From a bacterium (GTDB lineage Bacteria > Hydrothermota > Tepidihabitantia > SM23-42 > JAOAFX01), in contig DASVHD010000020.1 in the NCBI GenBank assembly GCA_036382775.1, positions 1-41,122 of the forward strand: DNA of 41,122 nucleotides. The letters run 5' to 3'. The stretch's first letter is position 1, and each line of letters starts with the position of its first letter. Below, in pieces: positions 20,636 through 28,338 of the stretch. A model generated the notes under the pieces. It saw only the letters and a list, made by a program, of their open reading frames with translations. It made no database searches and was not told the origin of the DNA. The translations under genes were made by a program, and so were the position numbers.

Positions 20636-23600
20636 CTATTTCATCAGTATCAGCTTGCCCGTTTTCTTTACGAGCGGCGTTTCGATCGAGAAGAAGTAAA
20701 TGCCGTTCGGCAAAGCCGTGCCGTCGTTATCCCGACCGTCCCAATACATCACCTGCTCGCCGGTCTTTCTCGGCTCGTCGAGCACCGTCCTCACGAGCTT
20801 GCCCGCGATATCGTACACATTGACCTTGACGTTCCCGGAGACGCGCAGGTTGAATACCAGACGCGTTTTTTCGCAAAACGGGTTCGGATAGGACTGGATA
20901 AAATCACGGTCGAACGGACTGATGATCGCGTTATCCTCGCTGATGCCGTAGAACAAGCTGTCGTAGATCGCCTGCGCCGAATCCGCATCCTCGATGAGCG
21001 TTGGCAGCGTGGTACCGCCGACGAAAGCGAATGCAACATGCTTCACTTCGCCCCCGCCGAGGTTGTACGGACCTGCCGACACGACGACGGAAAGATCGGT
21101 ATCGACCGGCGATGCCAGGAATTCCAGCGTGCCGTTGAGGAATTTCCACAGGGTTGTGTCGTTCCAGATATTGGTCGCGCCGTTGTAAACGTAGTTCGTA
21201 TTATCGAGCGACGTGACGTTCGCCGCGGTGTAGGGATCCAGCAGCTTGACGCCGACATAGCGGTTCGGCGCACCGGGTTCCCACTCGTATGAAAGACGCC
21301 GGAGCGTATCGGTGGCCCCGCGGTTGACGTAGGCATTACCCATATCGAAATCAGCGATCACGCCGGTATAGATATTATTGATCGCGGCGCCGCTGTTGTT
21401 CTTTACGTCGCACAATACGATGACAAAATCATCGTAACCAGCCGCGCGCCAGGCGTAACCATGCTGGGTAACGACGATACCCTTGGGCGCCGAATTGCCG
21501 GAATCAGCATACATCGACCATGATTCCTGGTCGGAGACCGCGGGCGCGATGCTGTCGATCCAGCATTGACCGTTAGGCACTGTCGTACAGCGCCAGTCAG
21601 TGTTGTTCGGGTTGGCACCGGTATTAGGATAGAACCGGTCCAGTACCCAGTTATTGGCGTTAGCGAGAGCGAGTGACGAGTGGTACAGCTCATTCGTTCC
21701 GGATTTGGGATAAATGAACCCGCTGCCGCCGGAGTTGACATCGAGGAAGCCGATGCTTCCCTGTTTAGTGACGGTCAGCACGCAGTTCCCGACATTATGG
21801 TCGACATAATCGTAACGCGGCGCACCAACAACGATCTGGAAGTTGCAGTTGGTCGTGTATCCGCCATCCGCGGTCACGTACACCGTGAATGCCACGGTCG
21901 TGCCCTGCGGAGTTGAAGCCGAAGCCGTGAACTGGAAAATACCGTTGGCGGTTCCGCCGCCGCCGGTTATCGTCCCGTAGGTCGCGGTCGAATCCAGCAG
22001 GGTAATGTAAGCGGAAGCGGTCCTCAGCGTTCCATTGGTATTCGTCGCGTTCGTTGAGCCGTCGTTCCTCAAGGTGACGGTCATGTTCACGGTCTCACCC
22101 GGATCGACCTTGCCATTGTTGTTGCCGCCGGCATCATCGATGGTATTCGTTTCATAGACAATGCTGGGCTGCGACGCGGTACCGAGATCCCCGGTCACCA
22201 CGATCGCGAAAGGCTGCGGGCCGTTGGGTACATGCGAAGCGTCAACCCTGATGGTCCAGTTGCCAGCCGTCGGACTATTGCGCCGCACGCACTCTTCAAC
22301 ATTGACCGTATCAGCGCTGCCGCCGGTCGCGGACTGCCCGCCAGAGTAAACATTGCCCAGATAGACGACATTGTTCGGATCCGTGACCGTCAGGTGCAGG
22401 TCGTTGATGATGTTATGAGCACCACCAGCAGCACCCGGATAGTCGGTCCAGACAAGCGCCACACGGAGCGGCACCGAGCCGGACAGCACGTTGTAATCAT
22501 ACTCGACAAACTGGCCGGTAGAAAGACCGGTAGCTTCATCGACGATCGCCAACTTTTTAGCATCGCCGGTGAAATACAGCACGCTGTCGAGATCGACGCG
22601 GCCCCAGCCGATGTTATTATCCGGGACCGTGTAACCGCTCATGGAATTGTCGGCGCCATTAACGAGCACCGCTTTCATGAGCGCGGCCGAAGGCGCGATC
22701 GAATCAGAGGAATTTGCCGCGCCCGTCGGATAGAATCCATCGGTGAAGTATTGCCTTACCAGAACTCCTGCTCCCATGGCTCCGGGCGAAGACATACTTG
22801 TTCCCTGCATACCGGTGTAGCCGGCGTCGCCGCCGCCGTTTACCGAATACACGGTATTGCCCGGCGTGAGAATAGTCGGTTTGCGCCGACCGTCATCGCA
22901 GGGCCCGCGGCTGGAGAAACTGCTCAGCGTCGCGTAACCGGTAGAGTTGTTGCATGAACCGACCGAGACCACGTTCTTCGCGGTGGCGGGCGAGCCGACG
23001 GTACCGCTGCCCGGTCCGTTATTGCCGTTAGAGAAAAACAGCAGGAAGTCCTTGTGATCCCACATGAACTGGTCGCACTGCGCCGAATTTGACGTGTACG
23101 AGCCATTGGCATTCGAACCCCATGAGTTCGAGCACAGCTTCACGCTGCCCGCGGCATTGCCATTGTAAGGGATCGCCCATAGCGTGTTCAGGTTCGGGTA
23201 CAGGTACACCGCGCCGTTGGAACCGCCGCCATCCAGGAAATAAAGCCTTCCCTTGATCGCCAAGCCGTCGCGCGTATCAGCGGCGTTGAGCGTATCGTCG
23301 CCGCTGCAGGTACCGGCCGTATGGCTGCCGTGGTAATAGTTCACGGCTTCATCGCCGAAATCGGCATAGCCGGCGCCCATGGTGTTGGCGGGCTGGTAGC
23401 CGATGATCTTGCGGTCGTTCGGGTAATTACCCCAGGTCGTGATCCACGATGAAGAAGTGCTCCGGAACGCGTAATGCGATGTCCTGACCCCGGTATCGCA
23501 GGTCGACATCAATTCGCCGTTGCCCCGGATGCCCATGTCCCATACGTGGCGGTTGCCGTTTATGCAAGTCTGAAGGACCCACTGGACGCTGTTGTTGTCC

Positions 23601-24244
23601 AGTTCCATTTTGTGCCAGGGTTCGATCCAGCTGACTTCATCGAATTTCGCCAGTTCGGGAACGAGCGCGAGGTTGATCTCGGCATTGATCAGTTTGTCCC
23701 ATTTTGATTCCGCCACGTCCTTGATAACGGCCTTGTTCGAACGCAGGTAATTCATCACATTCTCAGCCCCCGCGTCGGCATACAGCAGGATCGTGACAAC
23801 GTGCGTGCCGCTCAAGCTCTTGAATTCATCCTGGCTGGACAGCTTGTACGACGGCTGGTAGATACCGACCCAGTCGATGAAATCGCACGCCGCGACCTTG
23901 GCCTGTGCAATATCGTCCATCCTGACGATGAAAGCGTAGTTCGGCAGATATGAATATATCTGAGCGCCGGCCGCTTCCAGCTGGTCCTTGGACTGCTGGT
24001 ATATCGGACTATTGAAATGGACAATATAATATTCCGACTTTTCAATCGTGTACTCAAGTGCCGGTTCGCCGGTCTTCACATCGATCGTTATCCCGTTGGA
24101 AAAACAGATAAGATCGGCGTTACCGAAACGCGCGGGCGCGAACTGATGGATCGTACCGCTGCCCGGCATTTGATACACATCCGCGTTCGAAGCAGCGAAT
24201 CCCATTGCCAGCATTGCCGCCGCGAACATTATCATTTTTTTCAT
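20636..24244 (-). CDS. Secreted S8 (subtilisin-like) protease with C-terminal sorting domain
   Basis: I start at the ATG at 24244, 8 nt after AAAGGAG, followed by a signal peptide (MKKMIMFAAAMLAMGFAASN). An N-terminal prodomain-like region (to about 220) precedes the peptidase S8 domain with the full triad: Asp in STCDTGVRTSH (about 250), His in YYHGSHTAGT (about 305) and Ser in GTSMSSPGAMG (about 483). A proprotein-convertase-type beta domain follows (LRVALVWTDYPGAAG, NWTIRVDASHV), then a CARDB-like domain (DDAGGNNNGKVDPGETVNM), a long beta region, and a FlgD/type-IX-like C-terminal domain (SYPNPFCEKTRLVFNL, VYDIAGKLVRT, LPNGIYFFSI) ending KLILMK. It should be exported and degrade extracellular protein. 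A consensus promoter lies 200 bp upstream at 24453-24481. Confidence 0.92.
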   Translation of the reverse strand: MKKMIMFAAAMLAMGFAASNADVYQMPGSGTIHQFAPARFGNADLICFSNGITIDVKTGEPALEYTIEKSEYYIVHFNSPIYQQSKDQLEAAGAQIYSYLPNYAFIVRMDDIAQAKVAACDFIDWVGIYQPSYKLSSQDEFKSLSGTHVVTILLYADAGAENVMNYLRSNKAVIKDVAESKWDKLINAEINLALVPELAKFDEVSWIEPWHKMELDNNSVQWVLQTCINGNRHVWDMGIRGNGELMSTCDTGVRTSHYAFRSTSSSWITTWGNYPNDRKIIGYQPANTMGAGYADFGDEAVNYYHGSHTAGTCSGDDTLNAADTRDGLAIKGRLYFLDGGGSNGAVYLYPNLNTLWAIPYNGNAAGSVKLCSNSWGSNANGSYTSNSAQCDQFMWDHKDFLLFFSNGNNGPGSGTVGSPATAKNVVSVGSCNNSTGYATLSSFSSRGPCDDGRRKPTILTPGNTVYSVNGGGDAGYTGMQGTSMSSPGAMGAGVLVRQYFTDGFYPTGAANSSDSIAPSAALMKAVLVNGADNSMSGYTVPDNNIGWGRVDLDSVLYFTGDAKKLAIVDEATGLSTGQFVEYDYNVLSGSVPLRVALVWTDYPGAAGGAHNIINDLHLTVTDPNNVVYLGNVYSGGQSATGGSADTVNVEECVRRNSPTAGNWTIRVDASHVPNGPQPFAIVVTGDLGTASQPSIVYETNTIDDAGGNNNGKVDPGETVNMTVTLRNDGSTNATNTNGTLRTASAYITLLDSTATYGTITGGGGTANGIFQFTASASTPQGTTVAFTVYVTADGGYTTNCNFQIVVGAPRYDYVDHNVGNCVLTVTKQGSIGFLDVNSGGSGFIYPKSGTNELYHSSLALANANNWVLDRFYPNTGANPNNTDWRCTTVPNGQCWIDSIAPAVSDQESWSMYADSGNSAPKGIVVTQHGYAWRAAGYDDFVIVLCDVKNNSGAAINNIYTGVIADFDMGNAYVNRGATDTLRRLSYEWEPGAPNRYVGVKLLDPYTAANVTSLDNTNYVYNGATNIWNDTTLWKFLNGTLEFLASPVDTDLSVVVSAGPYNLGGGEVKHVAFAFVGGTTLPTLIEDADSAQAIYDSLFYGISEDNAIISPFDRDFIQSYPNPFCEKTRLVFNLRVSGNVKVNVYDIAGKLVRTVLDEPRKTGEQVMYWDGRDNDGTALPNGIYFFSIETPLVKKTGKLILMK

Positions 24245-24452
24245 TGATCTAGCTCCTTTCATTTTTGCGAATTTCACGAATTAACGGACGCGAATAGTAC
24301 GAATAACAAAACACGAATGGTACGAACAAAAAAAGACGCCCACCTCCTTTCTTCGTTTTAAAAATTCTCATAGAGACTATGTCCACTGTGTACGGTTTCG
24401 TATGTATTTATGATAATATTACCTACCTTATTGCTTAGCATAATCCTGATAG
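24245..24452. other. Leader of the S8 protease mRNA
   Basis: Positions 24270-24330 form a GCGAATTTC/ACGAATTAA/GTACGAATA nonamer-like array. The remainder up to the promoter is AT-rich with no gene or clear structure. The predicted leader is about 200 nt, long compared with other genes in this window. Confidence 0.5.
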
Positions 24453-24481
24453 ATTATAATACAGGACAGCGGGAAAGTCAA
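24453..24481 (-). promoter_or_regulatory. Promoter of the S8 protease gene
   Basis: On the minus strand: TTGACT (24481-24476), 17-nt spacer, TATAAT (24458-24453). The predicted start is near 24446. Confidence 0.65.
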
Positions 24482-24487
24482 GAAGGA

Positions 24488-24575
24488 GATGCGTTAAGAA
24501 CGTTAAAAGCGTTAGTATCGTTAGTATCGTCAGTATCGTTTAGATCATTAATATCACTTAGTGCGTTAGTTAAAA
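24488..24575. repeat. 9-bp-period array (CGTTAGTAT type)
   Basis: Ten or so consecutive nonamers, for example CGTTAAGAA, CGTTAAAAG, CGTTAGTAT (twice), CGTCAGTAT, CGTTTAGAT, CATTAATAT. This is the clearest example of the nonamer family in the window. Confidence 0.85.
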
Positions 24576-24577
24576 CC

Positions 24578-24770
24578 CTAAATCCGAAGCACTAAATTCC
24601 GCTTCGTGTCGAATACTCAGCATGAGACATAAACAATATCAAAGCCCCAATTTTCTAAATCTCAAACGGTTTGGAACATTAAAATTTTGAATTTAGGATT
24701 TGCCTGCCCCGTTAGACAATAAACGCCTAATGGAGGTTGGGATTTCGATATTAGGATTTCGTGCTTCAAA
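24578..24770. repeat. AT-rich element with inverted ends, copy 1
   Basis: CTAAATCCGAAGCACTAAAT, CGCTTCGTGTCGAATACTCA, GCATGAGACATAAACAAT and CCAATTTTCTAAATC match 35238-35400 almost base for base. Left CTAAATTC/CTAAATCC motifs face right GAATTTAGGATTT motifs, giving inverted ends. A TTGACT promoter starts a few bases later. Confidence 0.8.
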
Positions 24771-24776
24771 AATGTA

Positions 24777-24805
24777 TTGACTTTAGGCCGGTGATTGAAT
24801 AGAAT
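24777..24805 (+). promoter_or_regulatory. Promoter of the SIMPL-domain gene
   Basis: TTGACT (24777-24782), 17-nt spacer, TAGAAT (24800-24805). The predicted start near 24812 gives a leader of about 85 nt that contains a GTTATT/AATTAC-type short-period array and the ribosome binding site GGAGG. Confidence 0.5.
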
Positions 24806-24896
24806 GAAACGATAATGGTCTAAGTAATTATGTTATTAAGTTATTGTGTAATTACGTGATTACTAATCACTATCCTAAGGAATGGAGGTAAAGAAC

Positions 24897-25589
24897 ATGA
24901 ATATTTCGCTTTTCACCATTCTTATCGTGCTTACTGCCCAGACCGGCACCAATTCCGCGCCTGCGGTCTCGTTGTCGTACGACAAACCCGTCATCAGCGT
25001 CAGCGGTCAGGGAACGTCCACGACCACGTTCACCACATCGGAGTACCAGATAACTTTGTACGCTGATACAGCGGCAGGCACCGAGGCTGAAGCAAAGGCC
25101 CTTGCCGAAACGATGCGGCAGGACATTATCAAAGCGGTAAAAGAAATGGGTGGTAAGGAAAGCGACGTGGTGTTATCAAATATCAATAACGTGCCGCCTT
25201 ATGAAACCGATCCTCTATATCGCATAAATCAAGACCTGTACGTAACCCTAAGGAATGTCAAAGACATAAACAAAGTACGCGAAAAATTTTTACTGACCAC
25301 AACGGCGCAGATCGGAAGCGTCATGCCGGTCGCCGAGGGAAAGATCGATTATGGCCCGGCGGTCGCGGAAGCACGGACTGCAGCCATGAAGAATGCGCGC
25401 GATGAAGCCTCAAGCCTTGCCCAGGCGGCAAACGTGATCCTGGGCGAACCGCTGTACATCAGCGAGCAGATCACCTATCCTTATTACTACAATAGCAGCG
25501 AATACGGCGATTATGGCGGCTCTTACGGGACCGACAGCACGGTGACAGTGCAGGTGACGGTATATTACCTGATGATATATAAAAAATAA
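24897..25589 (+). CDS. SIMPL-domain (DUF541) periplasmic protein
   Basis: I start at the ATG at 24897, 7 nt after GGAGGT. The 230-residue product has a signal peptide (MNISLFTILIVLTAQTG) and one SIMPL/DUF541 domain: ISVSGQGTSTTTFTTSEYQI, the helix GTEAEAKALAETMRQDIIKA, YETDPLYRINQDLYVTLRN, GPAVAEARTAAMKNARDEAS and the closing strand DSTVTVQVTVYYLM. A tyrosine-rich loop (YPYYYNSSEYGDYGGSYG) is inserted before the last strand. SIMPL proteins (BP26, YggE) are exported oligomers; YggE has been linked to oxidative-stress tolerance, but the reaction is unknown. It has its own promoter and a 152-bp repeat-bearing gap to the permease. Confidence 0.88.
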   Translation: MNISLFTILIVLTAQTGTNSAPAVSLSYDKPVISVSGQGTSTTTFTTSEYQITLYADTAAGTEAEAKALAETMRQDIIKAVKEMGGKESDVVLSNINNVPPYETDPLYRINQDLYVTLRNVKDINKVREKFLLTTTAQIGSVMPVAEGKIDYGPAVAEARTAAMKNARDEASSLAQAANVILGEPLYISEQITYPYYYNSSEYGDYGGSYGTDSTVTVQVTVYYLMIYKK

Positions 25590-25599
25590 AGCATCTTTG

Positions 25600-25680
25600 A
25601 GAATGATGCGAATGGTAGGATGCGAATCCGACGAGCAAAGATGAGATTGCCGCGCCCCTTCGGGGCTCGCAATGACAAAG
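25600..25680. repeat. Palindrome GAGATTGCCGCG...CTCGCAATGAC
   Basis: ATGCGAATGG/ATGCGAATCC units (25605-25632) are followed by GATGAGATTGCCGCGCCCCT and TCGGGGCTCGCAATGACAAA (25640-25679), a clear inverted repeat that could act as a transcription end for the SIMPL gene. Confidence 0.7.
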
Positions 25681-25741
25681 CACCATATAGTATTCATATC
25701 TTTTCTAATTACCAATTACTGTCGTATTGATTGGAGGATCT

Positions 25742-27067
25742 ATGAACTCGTTTTTTGACAGATTGTTCAAGCTTAAAGAATACCATACCAGCATAAAAGT
25801 CGAGGTGCTGGCGGGCGTGACGACATTCATGACCATGGCTTATATCATCGCCGCCAATCCATTGATCCTGGCCGCGGCCGGCATGGACAAGGGTGCCGTG
25901 GTGCTGGCAACATGCCTCGTCAGCGGGATCATAACGATCGTTATGGGGTTGCTCGCGAATTACCCGATCGCGCTCGCGCCGGGCATGGGCATCAACGCAT
26001 TTTTTGCCTTCGCGATCTGCTCGGGCATGGGCATTGACTGGCGGATCGGTCTTGGGTTCTTTTTCATCGAGGGCGTGATCATCGTCATCATCACGTTGAC
26101 CAAGCTGCGGGAAACCGTGATCAACTCGATACCGATGCCGCTCAAGTGCGCAGTGTCGGTGGGCATCGGCCTGTTCCTGGCATTCATCGGTTTCGAGAAT
26201 GCCGGGCTCATCGCCAGCCACCCGGTCACGTTCATCACGATCTCGCAGATCGCCAACCCGGCGATCTTTCCAAAGATCATCCTGGCGTCGGTCATTCTGA
26301 TCGTCACGACGATCCTGCTGGTGAAAAAAGTGCGGGGCGCGATACTGATCGGCATCGTCGTGGGTACGCTCCTGAGCTTGATTCCGGTTTTCCGCGCTCG
26401 CGGCGAAGCCCTGCAATTGCTGCAGCCCTCCCTGGCGCCAACTTTTTTCAAGCTCAATATCATCGGCGCGCTCAAGTGGTCGTTCATACCCCTCATCTTC
26501 ACGCTCCTGTTCGTGGATTTTTTCGACACCGCAGGCACGGTCATTGGACTATCAGTCAAAGCCAAATACATCGATAAGAACGGAAAAATCCCGCGGATCG
26601 GCCGAATATTATTCGCTGACTCGCTCGGTCCCGTTATCGCGGCGCTTTTCGGCACTTCGACCGTGACCTCCTATATCGAAAGCGCGGCCGGCATTGAAGA
26701 AGGCGGCCGTACGGGCCTGACCGCGGTCGTGACCGGCATCCTATTCATGATCGCGCTGCTGGCCGCGCCACTGGTTGGGTATATCCCTTCGGTCGCCGTG
26801 GCACCGGCGCTGATAATCGTCGGGATCATGATGATGGAAGCCGTTACGCGGATCGATTTCAACGATTATTCAGAAGCGGTCCCGGCGTTCATCACGATCA
26901 CCAGCATGCCGTTCACCTACAGCATTTCCAACGGCATCTCGCTGGGGTTTTTATCTTACGTGTTGATCAAGCTGTTAAGCGGCAAGCCCAAGGAAGTATC
27001 GGTGATAATGTACATTCTCGCGGCGTTCTTCCTGGTATTCTTTATTACGAGTCCGGTGTTCAAATAG
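25742..27067 (+). CDS. NCS2/AzgA-type purine (hypoxanthine/guanine) permease
   Basis: The ATG at 25742 follows GGAGGATCT. The 441-residue protein begins FKLKEYHTSIKVEVLAGVTT, the AzgA/PbuG start, and has about 12-14 hydrophobic segments. Diagnostic blocks are FMTMAYIIAANPLIL, NYPIALAPGMGINAFFAF, FVDFFDTAGTVIGLS (about 259-273, the substrate-site DxxDT-like region) and FGTSTVTSYIESAAGIEEGG. These proteins use the proton gradient to take up adenine, guanine or hypoxanthine; which base is used here cannot be told. No purine-salvage gene or riboswitch lies nearby. A micro-hairpin array begins on its stop codon. Confidence 0.9.
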   Translation: MNSFFDRLFKLKEYHTSIKVEVLAGVTTFMTMAYIIAANPLILAAAGMDKGAVVLATCLVSGIITIVMGLLANYPIALAPGMGINAFFAFAICSGMGIDWRIGLGFFFIEGVIIVIITLTKLRETVINSIPMPLKCAVSVGIGLFLAFIGFENAGLIASHPVTFITISQIANPAIFPKIILASVILIVTTILLVKKVRGAILIGIVVGTLLSLIPVFRARGEALQLLQPSLAPTFFKLNIIGALKWSFIPLIFTLLFVDFFDTAGTVIGLSVKAKYIDKNGKIPRIGRILFADSLGPVIAALFGTSTVTSYIESAAGIEEGGRTGLTAVVTGILFMIALLAAPLVGYIPSVAVAPALIIVGIMMMEAVTRIDFNDYSEAVPAFITITSMPFTYSISNGISLGFLSYVLIKLLSGKPKEVSVIMYILAAFFLVFFITSPVFK

Positions 27068-27237
27068 AATTGATTCACTGCGCGAATAGAAGTTAGCTTT
27101 TCAAGCTGGAAGTTATCCTTTCAGGATGGAAGTTACGCTTCGCGTGGAATTTTACAAATTTCCAGCGTAAAACGCTCAATTCCAATGCGTAGCATTCACT
27201 TCCAGCGGCTTTTTGCTTACTTCCATTCCGAAGGAAT
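27067..27237. repeat. Gene-less double micro-hairpin array
   Basis: Left half, linker GGAAGT: AGCTT-ttc-AAGCT (27095-27107), ATCCT-ttc-AGGAT (27115-27127), ACGC-ttc-GCGT (27135-27145). Centre GGAATTTTACAAATTTCC. Right half, linker ACTTCCA/AATTCCA: AGCGT-aaa-ACGCT (27164-27176), AATGC-gta-GCATT (27184-27196), AGC...GCT, ATTCC-gaa-GGAAT (27225-27237). The right half is nearly the reverse complement of 15831-15895. Confidence 0.85.
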
Positions 27238-27276
27238 AATTAATACTTCGATCAACGGTCTACGGTTCGCGGTCCT

Positions 27277-28329
27277 TTATTGTATTTTAAATGATATCGT
27301 GAATCTATTCGACATTCCCAGTTTCCCATACGGCGCGTAAGCATAATCGATCCCGAAACCCTTGATCAATAACCCCACACCGGCCCGCAATCCCGACAGC
27401 CCTTCATAATTCGCGCCGGTGCGGTACCCAAGCCTGAGCGCGAGGACTTCAGCGATCCAGTATTCAGCTCCTGCCCCGATGCCAAGATCATCCGCGTTGG
27501 AGAAAATGAAATCCTGGGTGATGGCGAGTCCCGGTCCGGGCAGTGAATATCTCCAGCCAAGCCTTACCAGCATGGGCAGGGAATAGGCAAGGCTGTCCAC
27601 TTTCAGCTGCGTGCCGAGATTGGCGAGCGAGAATCCCATCTGCAGTCCCTTAAGCGGGGTGTCGTACATCGCTCCCAGGTCAAAACCGAAACAGCTACCG
27701 CCTAAGCTGTCGTTCATCTCGCTAATGTATTTAAAACCGCCCCCGATATAGAACTTGCCGATGTCTTTGCCATATCCGAGATTAGCGGTCCAGTCCGAGG
27801 CAGAAAAATCACCAATGGTGTCGCCACGGATCGTGATCCTCGGGATCGTACCTGAACCCCAGTAATTGAACGACAGTCCGAAACTGCCGACCTGCTTGAT
27901 CTTGAATCCAACGGCGCCATATTCATGGTACATGCCGAGCAGCCACATGTTATGCATGAAGGTGAAATCAGCCTTCTGGATCCTTGCCAGACCGGCGGGA
28001 TTATAGTAAAGCGCAGACGCATTATCCACATAAGCAGCGCTGGCATCGCCAAGGGCGACAACGCGTGAATCAACCGGGATCTTTAAAAATGTGGCGCTGG
28101 CATCGCCGGCACCGGCGTTTAGAGTACCAAAGAATGTCAGTAGCAGGATCAGTAATGCAGATATCCTGCTAAATCCTAATACCGAAGTTCGAAATCCTAA
28201 ACAATCTAGAAACACAGCCCCCCCTCCCTTACCCTCCCCCTCGAGGGGGGAGGAAATAGGTGGGGGTGATTGTTTGAAATTTGATATTTGTTTGGTATTT
28301 GAAATTTGATATTTGGAATTTATCTTCAT
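27277..28329 (-). CDS. PorV/PorQ-like outer-membrane beta-barrel protein
   Basis: From GDASATFLKIPVDSRVVALG onward the protein matches the PorV/PorQ (UPF0164) family: DASAAYVDNASALYYNPAGLAR, FTFMHNMWLLGMYHEYGAVG and repeated short beta strands to the end (NRFTISFKIQ). PorV proteins are outer-membrane barrels that help type IX secretion hand cargo to the surface. AGGAGG 6 nt before the ATG at 28329 fixes the start, yet the signal peptide (ISALLILLLTFFGTLNA) begins only near residue 56. The 50 residues between are the translation of two repeats (CAAATATCAAATTTC-type units and a CCCCCTCGAGGGGG palindrome), apparently inserted just after the first codons. The gene lies 9 bp after the BNR-type gene, so the two form an operon. 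Confidence 0.85.
   Translation of the reverse strand: MKINSKYQISNTKQISNFKQSPPPISSPLEGEGKGGGAVFLDCLGFRTSVLGFSRISALLILLLTFFGTLNAGAGDASATFLKIPVDSRVVALGDASAAYVDNASALYYNPAGLARIQKADFTFMHNMWLLGMYHEYGAVGFKIKQVGSFGLSFNYWGSGTIPRITIRGDTIGDFSASDWTANLGYGKDIGKFYIGGGFKYISEMNDSLGGSCFGFDLGAMYDTPLKGLQMGFSLANLGTQLKVDSLAYSLPMLVRLGWRYSLPGPGLAITQDFIFSNADDLGIGAGAEYWIAEVLALRLGYRTGANYEGLSGLRAGVGLLIKGFGIDYAYAPYGKLGMSNRFTISFKIQ
28195..28325. repeat. Repeat block inside the 5' end of the PorV-like gene
   Basis: TCCTAATACCGAAGTTCG and AAATCCTAAACAATC (28172-28205) belong to the AT-rich element family; CCTTACCCTCCCCCTCGAGG and GGGAGGAAATAGGTGGGGGT (28226-28269) is the GC-rich palindrome; TTTGAAATTTGATATTTG units (28273-28320) finish the block. 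Confidence 0.75.
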
Positions 28330-28338
28330 GTTCTCCTC

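Noticed and set aside
25709-26416. Long minus-strand frame opposite the purine permease
   Set aside because: It is rich in Asp/His/Arg, as expected from the antisense of a hydrophobic membrane protein, has no family features, and the plus-strand permease is certain.
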